Shown piece after piece: positions 9,901 through 16,182 of a stretch of DNA of 64,000 nt. This DNA is from Coprobacillus sp. CAG:698 (GTDB taxonomy: Bacteria; Bacillota_I; Bacilli_A; ML615J-28; CAG-698), in the NCBI GenBank assembly GCA_000431235.1, contig HF988732.1, forward strand, positions 1 to 64,000, written 5' to 3'. A program made the position numbers and the translations under genes. Within the stretch, counting starts at the first letter, position 1. Every line of letters begins with the position of its first letter. The notes under the pieces are model-generated. The model ran no database searches. It had not been told where the DNA came from and saw only the letters and a list, made by a program, of their open reading frames with translations.

Positions 9901-9989
9901 GAAAAATGGAATTTTATTTTCACTCTGGACTTGCACATGGTGTAGGTTGTGATTTCTATATTAGAATTCGATTTGATGGATTATTTTAA
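3924..9989 (+). CDS. Giant RHS/YD-repeat protein with variable-looking C-terminal tip
   Basis: A 2021-residue protein. In order: an N-terminal beta domain resembling DNRLRE-type regions (about 15-170); early RHS-like repeats; a jelly-roll, carbohydrate-binding-like segment (about 540-655); YD repeats (about 670-975; motifs such as YDAFGNIIKI); two laminin-G/concanavalin-like domains (about 1030-1170 and 1270-1425); more YD repeats (about 1470-1755); and the RHS core (YLNARYYSPIICRFIS, then LYAYCFNNPVNY, about 1765-1815). After the core come about 205 Gly-rich, strand-like residues with no recognised nuclease, deaminase or protease motif. RHS cores normally form a shell that encloses a C-terminal toxin. 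No signal peptide is seen. GGAG at 3911-3914 supports the start. Ile codons change from almost all ATA in the YD repeats to mostly ATT in the tip, suggesting tip exchange. Confidence 0.9.
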   Translation: MAKKINSKERNSNITFDVIMLKKGDYLYSTLEPNIAGYTMFVRVNVYSLINSFPSKIYFSFEAISSNECNFLLKKSDEYVNLSRLRYNDLTDADKNLEGEAYDKVHYDGVNKTITMDITKLVMETLNDEDFIMGYTEVCFKIYSDYSGDELKIKNPRRGTGVVSGIIFTNTDTKTKRIKEYKVGNASILLDTYDLSYDIYYQGLSTNNKVLPVQVDLLASTLVPSYSMFLDYKARGLMLYNMYSNIDTYYIKSLIKDIYEEIPGLGKITNEDGVVIDEYTEIYFNYEDFSYIYTSPFNEFTLINGKKKIVFTKYNDYSLYKLSKIKYDNNTYISFTWNVDKLSKIVSSYGNEVNFVYENNKLKRIIFTKENKEINIITQGQVTKIYTKKLNSSETVKTNIYSEIEITRTQTKETIIDKSTNYSYTVNIAQDGKVTSVNYDEGLTNCDTYTQSENRTIIQNSYNEVTKLYFNEAKEIRMQVTPRDEFVAMARVVSKDLVTLNKEKVVKLDSNILDESFYAWIKENCIVNYYNDGEILDYEALKILPFPDDTSYIYKEIETNGTSLDTIVFNIFGKANFSCNQRLECIITLYNNDSICEKHTSYFDYTTTNYQVINKVICPKQSYTKIRIEIAYNGTGYLCLCYPQLSINKKNVNYTYGLRGEVEGIEAGRGECNYDYEDNNIIRKRYSSGEIVDIEYDSYDRIICLRNDYRRKRKEYVYDAFGNIIKIKDVSRGIETNMTYDTKGNLLTEESNMGKVEYTYNAYSDLVKVKYSSGISKEITYTDYQNISKCKMYNGLISETNQITYNSDYEVTSLKAVSNESVEYSYDVYRRLKKVEKNGIILDTYEYNSKKNNKETSLITKSNKEREYSYNYSYDNYDRLSKIVYKDNNIYSFTYDSYDRLIKTKDHRLEKERVYVYDENDNISEEKLTKGTNNQVINYLYDNNNRVQRKVINENGKVRAYDYEYKEEFIPFTYDGFIEKIVNKDLNDKLIANKDLVLLYGDKPKVAKYKLCEIEKEGRSSIGLSENGYVSVNIDSVNSKRIDGKYYGKNNYDKEYYLNKFASRKELEASVKVNGEVTSEINLLSFESNNVLMCSLVLKTDNKLYIRVKDSSDLNTNITFGLNKWNYLKIITDSRHLEYIYNDQSKIININGSYVGEVNYFTLGKTGQSKEQEEKVIDEEATKVEYQYIGIGCTGTTQLKLYTHKDIESKTGVKYYTNDLKGFDVITLNGLLESVKGIKPIGVTDKDIFGYDEITKRIVFNAKEYVKENYTTIKPTLCYDLGLKTKGTIILMVKPDSSNTNSKRYILSSVTEDKYLFNIYIDRNYNINLEYYENRSNTTLTSKSMHYMPLDKDRWNKIAITYDPINIYIKVNGQDNIRYVHYNLGDNHFDLTNAHTYIGCKPNLSNKGEYFFNGQIQMVSFIEPQPILFINLNTIFDNMDLIEGNKISDEIGRVVKRQLKKGDNELNKRYRYHDKESSYVQNDVILSEHDYKGNEMIYTYDEGYNITKKVIVNEEGTFIEGFCYEYDKLARLIKEKHYKEENVLDYSIEYEYNIYGNILKKTETKESEIVIYTYTYSLTNNDEVLKITKTTNGVTEDLIDLSYASYKCNPSTIKINNVNNSITYEHGKVTGYGEYTYTYDELSRRVSKKKNGLEVEYIYEGQNIVKTRETIGQTTEEIEYHYDEENQIIGLTYKDKEYFYDRTIDGLINRIIDITGKEYVRYKYTAYGEVIKEINSSLTTSQKQIANTLKEINIFLYKGYCYDEETNLYYLNARYYSPIICRFISHDDVSYIDLKSVNGLNLYAYCFNNPVNYKQRLVSSDSSIIDLTFSGTLGVGFIPIVGVIGGSSGIFNQTLKGAFRNGLLFGNGSITSFYADWNARAQISLKKGTFKVGIAGKFSILNVSGQVGFGTKDLNLSLKTVGDALTVSGMAGIFIDPKENTYFTGVELKTTALSVRVGGQLDIFGLQIEAGLSGELGSIGGRLGIGLKPTNDGKMEFYFHSGLAHGVGCDFYIRIRFDGLF

Positions 9990-10005
9990 TAAGGAGGATT
10001 AGACT

Positions 10006-10539
10006 ATGAATAAGTGTTGGAATAAGTGCTGGTACAATTATGGTAACATTTTTAAAGTTAAATTAAGAAATCATTATTGTTATAAATGTGGCGAGAAATT
10101 AATGGTCACTAAACATCAAAAAGTGGTAGATCAAAAGTCAGAAGAGGCAAAATATTATAGTTTTGATGCTTGTGGAGAGCTAATGGTGGGACCATGCGAA
10201 TTTATTCATAAAGTATTTTTCTGTCCTAAGTGTTCTCAAAACATTGAATTTATAACTCAGATTAATCAAGAAGATATTGAAATAATCATCAAAAAGGTTA
10301 TAAGTTATTTTAAAAAAAGAAATAGAGAAATATCTATATCAAAGAGTTATGAAACAAAACTAGGCAAACTTATAGAAAACGACTTTAGTTTGAATGATGA
10401 TATTACTCTATGCTTACATATATCTGAAAATAACAAAGAGTCTAAAACATATAAAATTCCAATAACTAGAAGAGGATTTTGGGAACGTCCTTATTATTTT
10501 AATATATCTAAAAAGAAATTAATTAATTTTATTAAATAA
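10006..10539 (+). CDS. Zinc-ribbon protein downstream of RHS tip, candidate immunity protein
   Basis: The 177-residue product has two CxxC pairs (C25/C28 in CYKCGEKL and C73/C76 in FFCPKCS), the pattern of a zinc ribbon, plus further Cys at 4, 8, 56 and 64. The C-terminal half is basic with no known fold recognised. It starts 16 nt after the RHS stop behind AAGGAGGA. Position directly after a variable RHS tip, small size and codon use like the tip are what an immunity gene of a polymorphic toxin shows; that role is inferred from position only. It could instead be an accessory or regulatory protein. Confidence 0.8.
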   Translation: MNKCWNKCWYNYGNIFKVKLRNHYCYKCGEKLMVTKHQKVVDQKSEEAKYYSFDACGELMVGPCEFIHKVFFCPKCSQNIEFITQINQEDIEIIIKKVISYFKKRNREISISKSYETKLGKLIENDFSLNDDITLCLHISENNKESKTYKIPITRRGFWERPYYFNISKKKLINFIK

Positions 10540-10550
10540 AACTTACACAA

Positions 10551-10577
10551 GGGAAGATGCTGAAAACAGCATTTTCC
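10551..10577 (+). terminator. Hairpin after the zinc-ribbon gene
   Basis: GGGAAGATGCTG (10551-10562) can pair with CAGCATTTTCC (10567-10577) around an AAAA loop. No T-run follows, so termination would be weak or Rho-assisted. Confidence 0.4.
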
Positions 10578-10688
10578 TAAGTGCTTCAAATAAAAATCAT
10601 AATTGGTTTGTTGTTTATTTGTTAATTAGATAAGCATGTCTATTTCTAGATCTAAAGAAATTAAATTAACATTGTTGGAAAGTTTAAT

Positions 10689-10771
10689 AAAAAAAGGTAG
10701 CCTGTCAAGAATTCTGTTGACGTCAATCCAATTTTTTGACAGGTTGTTTCTAACAAAATTTTTGACAGGCT
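10689..10771 (-). terminator. Terminator of the - strand PBP operon with a triplicated arm
   Basis: Arms at 10699-10713 and 10757-10771 are complementary at 14 of 15 positions. On the - strand the closing arm is followed by a run of T (the A-run at about 10688-10695 on the + strand). A third copy of the arm, AATTTTTTGACAGG, lies in between at 10730-10743. The outer arm overlaps the PBP stop codon. Confidence 0.75.
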
Positions 10772-12701
10772 AATATAAGAATTCAGGCAAATTATCAATT
10801 TCATAATATAAATACTTTTGATATTCATTATACATGCCTATGTTTCCATTGATAGGATTTAATCTTATCGAAATAACATTACTTGGAGTTTTAAACCAAG
10901 TATTTTTTTTGTTTTTATTATAGTTTTCCATAATATATGCCCATATATATTTGATATATTTTGCTTCCGATTTTTCAAGAACACGATTATCATCGTAACC
11001 TGTCCATATGCCTAAAGTTATGTTATTGTTATAACCAACAATTAACCCGTCGTAATCAGTTGATCCGCTTTTTGCCGCATATTTTTGAGTTAACATTTGA
11101 TTTATTTGTGAACATGTAGGGCTTATATTAATACGTACATTCCCATCGAAGACATTTGTAAGAGCTTCAGATAATAAAAAACAAGTGGTACTATTAAACT
11201 TTTGCGTATCGTTATAACTACTTTTATACAATATATTATTATTTAAGTCAGTTATTTTATCTATATAAGTGGAAGTTATATCTTTTCCCAAACTTGCAAT
11301 TTTTGCATACCCTAGTGTTAATTCTTCAAGGGATACTTCACTTGTACCAAGGGCCAAAGATGGATTCTTGCTTATATTTGAGGTGAAACCAAAGCTTTTA
11401 AGAGTTGAGTAAAGTTTATCAGGTCCTAAAAATAAATGAGTCTTCATCGCGTACATATTATCACTTGTTGCTATAGCGTATGCCATTGAAACATCCTGGT
11501 ATGGATAAATATTATTATAATTGCTAGGAGAGTATTCTTCACCATTATAATAGAATACAGTAGGTGCACTATAAAATGTTGAGGAAACATTAAATCCATT
11601 TTCTAATGCCGCATAATAAAGAAATGTTTTAATTGTAGATCCTGGTTGCCTTAGGGATTTTGTTCTATTGTAAGTTGATTGTAAATAGTCACAACCTCCA
11701 ACTGAAGCTAAAACCTTACCTTTTGTATCAATTGCCATAATAGCAATTTCAATTTCACTATTTTGTTTATATTTATTAATAGCATTCTCAATAATTTTAT
11801 TTAGGTTAGAATCAATATTAGTATAAATACGTATACCACCACTACGATCAATTTTTTTAAATTCAAAAGAATTATTAAAATCATTTAAAATAGTATCAAT
11901 ATAATAAGGAGCATTACTTATTTTTACTCTATCTAGTTTACCATATATTGTTGGCACTTCATTAAGTAAATTCGAATATTCTTCACTTGTTATCTTTCCA
12001 TCATTCAGCATTTCTGTTAAGATAAGTTTTCGTCTTTTGTCATTGTTTTCAGGATTCTTAATTGGTGAATAATTTGAAGGAGATTTAGGTATACCAGCAA
12101 GCATAGCAGCCTCATTTACAGTAATTTCACTTGGCAGTTTATTAAAATAAAATAGACATGCATCATATATTCCATAAATACCATGATCGAAGTATATAGT
12201 ATTTAAATATCCTTCAAGTATTTCATCTTTTGTATATTTTGATTCAATATTAATTGCAATCAAAGCTTCTTCAATTTTTCTTTTAAAAGTTTTCTCAGAA
12301 GATAAGAAAACATTTTTTACGTATTGTTGAGTAATTGTTGAACCACCTTGACTTAAAGTGCCACTTTTAATGTCACTCAGTAAAGCTCCTAATATTCTTT
12401 TAAAATTAACTCCTTGATGTGAATAATAATCTTTATCTTCGATAGATAGGAAGGCCTCAATTATTGAAGGATTAATATCATTAAAGTAAACATAATTTTT
12501 GTTTGAAGTATTATTCTTTTTAAACAATAAGTTATCATTATTGTCGTATATTTCAATGTCGATAACTTCAGGTAATTCATAGTTTAGTTTTTTTGAGTAA
12601 ATAAATAAAGCAACAAAAAGGACAGTAAATCCAAGAATAAAGATAATAAAAGTGTATTTAGTTATTTTAAGAAGAACTTTCCAAAACCTTTTGTTTTTCA
12701 T
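10770..12701 (-). CDS. Class A penicillin-binding protein (glycosyltransferase plus transpeptidase)
   Basis: It polymerises lipid II into glycan strands and cross-links the stem peptides, acting outside the membrane. A short cytoplasmic tail and one membrane anchor (about 17-35) come first. The GT51 domain has IEDKDYYSHQG (catalytic Glu88) and GGSTITQQ. The transpeptidase has SxxK at STIK (Ser355), an SDN motif in place of SxN, and KSGS in place of KTG. At 643 residues it is a compact PBP1a-type enzyme without long C-terminal extensions. Its ATG overlaps the stop of the GcvT-like gene by one base (TAATG), so the two are translationally coupled. Confidence 0.93.
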   Translation of the reverse strand: MKNKRFWKVLLKITKYTFIIFILGFTVLFVALFIYSKKLNYELPEVIDIEIYDNNDNLLFKKNNTSNKNYVYFNDINPSIIEAFLSIEDKDYYSHQGVNFKRILGALLSDIKSGTLSQGGSTITQQYVKNVFLSSEKTFKRKIEEALIAINIESKYTKDEILEGYLNTIYFDHGIYGIYDACLFYFNKLPSEITVNEAAMLAGIPKSPSNYSPIKNPENNDKRRKLILTEMLNDGKITSEEYSNLLNEVPTIYGKLDRVKISNAPYYIDTILNDFNNSFEFKKIDRSGGIRIYTNIDSNLNKIIENAINKYKQNSEIEIAIMAIDTKGKVLASVGGCDYLQSTYNRTKSLRQPGSTIKTFLYYAALENGFNVSSTFYSAPTVFYYNGEEYSPSNYNNIYPYQDVSMAYAIATSDNMYAMKTHLFLGPDKLYSTLKSFGFTSNISKNPSLALGTSEVSLEELTLGYAKIASLGKDITSTYIDKITDLNNNILYKSSYNDTQKFNSTTCFLLSEALTNVFDGNVRINISPTCSQINQMLTQKYAAKSGSTDYDGLIVGYNNNITLGIWTGYDDNRVLEKSEAKYIKYIWAYIMENYNKNKKNTWFKTPSNVISIRLNPINGNIGMYNEYQKYLYYEIDNLPEFLY

Positions 12702-13585
12702 TAGTATATTTGATATTCTTTTATTAAAACTTCACTTTTATTAACTTTTAGTAAAGCTATTTTATCTGTTTTAAACTTTCTCACAATTCCAAGAACAAAA
12801 GGAAACTTTTTGTTATTAATACGATAAAAGTTATGTACATAACCAATTTTTTTCCTTTTTGAGTTGTAGATAGGCATTTTCTTAGTAATTATAAGATTTT
12901 TTGTTGCTTCAAATTGTTTAACACAATATAATTTTTTTGACTTATTTACTTTCATATTATCAGCACAATAAAGATTAGAAATAATAATGTTTTTATATTT
13001 ATATGACAAATTGTTTAAGTTAGTAAGAACATTGTTGTTATATAAAAATATATCTCTAACATAAGGATTTATTTCTAAAAATCCTATTGCTTTAAAATGA
13101 TCAATAACAGCAAATTTATTAACAGAAGAAGTAAGCATTGTAAAATAAGTGTATCCTTGTCTAGTAACTTTATATAAATTTGATGAGTTTTTTAGTTTAA
13201 AATAGTCACAAGCTTTATCACCATGAAATGAAAAGAATGAATATACTCTTGAAGTATCATCAACAGTGACTAAAGGATATTTTTTGCGATATGATTTTAA
13301 ATATCCTAAAAGCTTTGAGTTTTCTTCGCATAAAACGAGATATTTGATTGGTGATAATTTGATTATTTGACATTCACAAATAAACTTGTTATGTCTCATC
13401 ATTATCGTCATAAATGAATTATCTTTTATGACATCGACTTTCCTTATCGAAAATTTATTTAGTAAATCTTTTGCACTAGGTCCATAAACTGTGGACTTAT
13501 TTATATTTGATAAATTACATATGCCCATACATTTTCTTGCTTGAACAAAGTTATTATTTTCGCTTGGTTCGTAAAAATTTTTCAT
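12701..13585 (-). CDS. GcvT/YgfZ-fold protein, function unknown
   Basis: The 294-residue product follows the outline of aminomethyltransferase/YgfZ folate-binding proteins. ARKCMGICNLSNINKSTVYG resembles the GcvT start (R..G..D.S....v.G); a KYLVLCEEN strand follows, then a C-terminal barrel-like strand (FPFVLGIVRKF). The usual catalytic residues of GcvT are not recognisable and no other glycine-cleavage gene is near, so it is probably not a glycine-cleavage T protein. The ATG at 13585 is preferred over the one nine bases upstream, because GGAGG lies directly against the earlier codon but nine bases before this one. It is coupled to the class A PBP. Confidence 0.7.
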   Translation of the reverse strand: MKNFYEPSENNNFVQARKCMGICNLSNINKSTVYGPSAKDLLNKFSIRKVDVIKDNSFMTIMMRHNKFICECQIIKLSPIKYLVLCEENSKLLGYLKSYRKKYPLVTVDDTSRVYSFFSFHGDKACDYFKLKNSSNLYKVTRQGYTYFTMLTSSVNKFAVIDHFKAIGFLEINPYVRDIFLYNNNVLTNLNNLSYKYKNIIISNLYCADNMKVNKSKKLYCVKQFEATKNLIITKKMPIYNSKRKKIGYVHNFYRINNKKFPFVLGIVRKFKTDKIALLKVNKSEVLIKEYQIY

Positions 13586-13673
13586 AAATATCATCCTCCA
13601 TTATTATCTATTTTTTCCATTATTTAAAAAAATATGTAAAGTTAAAATATGATTTATTTTTATTTATCAAATA

Positions 13674-13702
13674 TTGAAAAAGAAGAACAAAAGTGGTAAA
13701 AT
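13674..13702 (+). promoter_or_regulatory. Promoter of ychF-cinA
   Basis: TTGAAA (13674-13679), a 17-nt spacer and TAAAAT (13697-13702), with TGG just before the -10. The divergent promoter of the - strand operon was not resolved within 13595-13732. Confidence 0.65.
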
Positions 13703-13732
13703 ATTTATAAATAATATATTATGAGGTGAATT

Positions 13733-14830
13733 ATGGGCTTAACAGCAGGAATTATAGGCTTACCTAATGTTGGAAAATCAACATTATTTAATGCAATAAC
13801 AAAATCAAAAGCATTGAGTGCAAACTATCCTTTTGCAACAATAGAACCAAATGTAGGATTTGTAGAAATCAAGGATCCTCGACTAAAGAAGTTAGTAGAT
13901 GTAATTCATCCAAAAAGTGTTGTTTATACATCATTTTCTTTTACAGATATTGCTGGACTCGTAAAGGGCGCTAGTTTAGGTGAAGGTTTGGGAAATCAAT
14001 TCTTATCACATATTCGTGATGTTGACGCTATTTGCCATGTGGTTAGATGTTTTGATAATCCTGATATAATTCATGTGAATGGTAAAATCGATCCAATATT
14101 TGATATTGAAACAATTAATTTAGAATTAATATATGCTGATTTAGATGTCATTGAAAAGAGAATTGGAAAAATTGAAAAAAAAGCACAATTGAAAGTTGAT
14201 AAAGATGCAGTTACAGAATATAATGTTTTGAAAAAATGTCAGGACGCTTTGAAAGAAGGTATTTCAATAAGAGATGTACCGCTAACAAAAGAAGAAAAAC
14301 TTTCAATTAAGAATTATAATTTCCTATCTGAAAAACCTATGATATATATCATGAATGTTTCTGAAGATGATATTAATGAAGATAATCAATACGTATTAAA
14401 GGTTAAGGAATATTCACAAAAAACTAATACAAAGTGTATTAAGATTTGTTCAAAGATAGAAGAAGAATTATCAGAATTAAGTGAAGAAGAAAAAGAATTA
14501 TTCCTAAGTGATTTTGGAATTACAGAAGTAGGCTTAGATAAACTTGTCACTGAGGCATATGATTTACTAGGCTTAGCAACTTTCTTTACTGCTGGTGAAA
14601 AGGAATGCCGTGCATGGACATTTAAGAAAGGTATGAAAGCTCCTGAATGTGCTGGTGTAATTCATTCGGATTTTGAAAAAGGTTTTATCAGAGCTGAAGT
14701 AATTGCTTATTCTGATTTTGAAGAATATGGAACAATGCTTAAAGCCAAAGAAGCAGGTAAAATGCGTAGTGAAGGAAAGGACTATATTTTCCAAGACGGA
14801 GATATAGCTTTATTTAGGTTTAATGTATGA
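13733..14830 (+). CDS. ychF: Ribosome-binding ATPase YchF (Obg/EngD family)
   Basis: A 365-residue protein, the usual length. The G1 loop GLPNVGKST lies near the N-terminus, followed by the YPFATIEPN segment, a DIAGLVKGASLGEGLGNQFL switch II/G3 region and a helical insertion. A C-terminal TGS-type domain closes the protein. YchF binds ribosomes and hydrolyses ATP in preference to GTP; it is linked to translation and stress control. The start follows GAGGTG. The stop overlaps the cinA start in an ATGA arrangement. Confidence 0.96.
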   Translation: MGLTAGIIGLPNVGKSTLFNAITKSKALSANYPFATIEPNVGFVEIKDPRLKKLVDVIHPKSVVYTSFSFTDIAGLVKGASLGEGLGNQFLSHIRDVDAICHVVRCFDNPDIIHVNGKIDPIFDIETINLELIYADLDVIEKRIGKIEKKAQLKVDKDAVTEYNVLKKCQDALKEGISIRDVPLTKEEKLSIKNYNFLSEKPMIYIMNVSEDDINEDNQYVLKVKEYSQKTNTKCIKICSKIEEELSELSEEEKELFLSDFGITEVGLDKLVTEAYDLLGLATFFTAGEKECRAWTFKKGMKAPECAGVIHSDFEKGFIRAEVIAYSDFEEYGTMLKAKEAGKMRSEGKDYIFQDGDIALFRFNV

Positions 14831-16047
14831 GATGCGAAATAATAAATGTTGGTGATGAAGTTCTTTGCGGGAAAGTATTAAATACTAATGCTTCATTTCT
14901 TGCTATTGAACTTGAAAAAATTGGGATTGAGGTTGTGAAAGTTATTACAATCGGTGACGATAGAAATGATCTTAACACTGAAATTGATAATTTTAAAAAG
15001 TCTAATATTGATTATTTAATCACAACAGGGGGTTTAGGACCAACACATGATGATTTTACTAAAGAAGTATTATATGAAAACTTAGGTCTACAAGTTGTCC
15101 AAAGAAAAGAACCTTTAGAACTCTTAAACAAATACTTCCGAGGAAAATTTACAGACTGTAATTTAAAACAAACATATTATCCTCAAGACGCTCACTTACT
15201 TCCTAATGATAAGGGAACTGCAATGGGTGCCTATAATGAATATAATCATAAAGCATATACAGTTTTAGTTGGACCACCATCTGAATTAAAACCTATGGTT
15301 ATGGATTATCTAATTCCATTCTTGAAAACAAAAGTAAAGAATGAAAAGATTATAAAAGAATACATTGTTATGGGGATTGGTGAGGCTCAAGTTGAAGATA
15401 TCCTCAAAGATTATTATGAAAAATATCCTAACGTGGAAATAAATCCCTATTTCACAATTGGTAAAGTTCGTTATCAAGTAACTTCATATAAACAATTTGA
15501 AAATGAATTTAAATGTGCATGTGATGAGTTTGTTTCTATACTAAACAAATACATAATAAGTGATAAAAATGAAAATATTGAAGACAAAGTCTTTCAAGAA
15601 TTAAAAAGATTAAACTATCACATTAGTTTTTCGGAAAGCTGTACTGGCGGCTTATTAGCAGGTAAATTAATTAACACAAGTGGAGCAAGTAGTGTTATTG
15701 ACGAAAGTTTAGTAACTTATAGTAATGATGCAAAAATCAAGTATTTAAATGTGAATCAAGAAACAATTGATAAATACGATGTTGTATCTGAAGAAGTGGC
15801 TATTGAAATGGCAAAAGGCATACAAAACTTTGCAAATACAGAAGTAGGTGTATCAGTAACTGGATATGCAGGACCTACTGGCGGAACCGAAAGTATTCCT
15901 GTTGGAACTGTTTGTTTTGCTATTTGTGTTAAAGATAAAGTTTTTTCTAAAACACTTTATTATCGTACTGAAAGAAATATTTTAAGAGAACGATCAGTAA
16001 TGACAATATTATATTATTTATTTGACATATTAAGAAATATAAATTAA
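14827..16047 (+). CDS. cinA: CinA: NMN deamidase with MoCF domain
   Basis: A 406-residue two-domain protein. The N-terminal MoCF-like half has NVGDEVLCGKVLNTNA and TTGGLGPTHDDFT. The C-terminal CinA/PncC domain has SFSESCTGGLLAG and TGYAGPTGG. The PncC half deamidates nicotinamide mononucleotide for NAD recycling; the N-terminal half is associated with ADP-ribose pyrophosphatase activity in characterised members. It overlaps ychF by four bases. The name comes from competence induction in other Firmicutes; no competence genes are nearby. Confidence 0.94.
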   Translation: MRCEIINVGDEVLCGKVLNTNASFLAIELEKIGIEVVKVITIGDDRNDLNTEIDNFKKSNIDYLITTGGLGPTHDDFTKEVLYENLGLQVVQRKEPLELLNKYFRGKFTDCNLKQTYYPQDAHLLPNDKGTAMGAYNEYNHKAYTVLVGPPSELKPMVMDYLIPFLKTKVKNEKIIKEYIVMGIGEAQVEDILKDYYEKYPNVEINPYFTIGKVRYQVTSYKQFENEFKCACDEFVSILNKYIISDKNENIEDKVFQELKRLNYHISFSESCTGGLLAGKLINTSGASSVIDESLVTYSNDAKIKYLNVNQETIDKYDVVSEEVAIEMAKGIQNFANTEVGVSVTGYAGPTGGTESIPVGTVCFAICVKDKVFSKTLYYRTERNILRERSVMTILYYLFDILRNIN

Positions 16048-16076
16048 GTATCTATCTTTTGGTAGGTACTTTTTTA
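16046..16076 (+). terminator. Terminator of ychF-cinA
   Basis: A 9-bp stem (AAGTATCTA at 16046-16054, TAGGTACTT at 16063-16071) with a T-run. The stem begins inside the cinA stop codon. Confidence 0.8.
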
Positions 16077-16104
16077 ATAAAAAAATAAAAAATAATGAAA
16101 ACGT

Positions 16105-16134
16105 TTGATTTTATATATATATATATGGTATAAT
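16105..16134 (+). promoter_or_regulatory. Promoter with a TA-repeat spacer, repeat lipoprotein gene
   Basis: TTGATT (16105-16110) and TATAAT (16129-16134) are 18 nt apart; seven TA units fill most of that spacer. Loss or gain of one unit would change the spacing to 16 or 20 nt. A perfect hairpin, TAGGTAT-AAGAA-ATACCTA (16141-16159), lies at the likely transcript start. Confidence 0.6.
16112..16126. repeat. (TA)7 microsatellite in promoter spacer
   Basis: Seven perfect TA units plus one T lie wholly between the -35 and -10 of the downstream lipoprotein gene. Such tracts slip during replication. Confidence 0.9.
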
Positions 16135-16182
16135 TTAGTATAGGTATAAGAAATACCTACAAAATGTGAAAGGAAGGATATA

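Noticed and set aside
1872..10539. Prophage or tail-fibre module
   Set aside because: No capsid, tail, integrase or terminase genes are nearby; the large gene has RHS core motifs instead.
12701..13585. Glycine cleavage T protein
   Set aside because: Only the fold outline matches; no gcvH or gcvP is near and catalytic residues are not recognisable.
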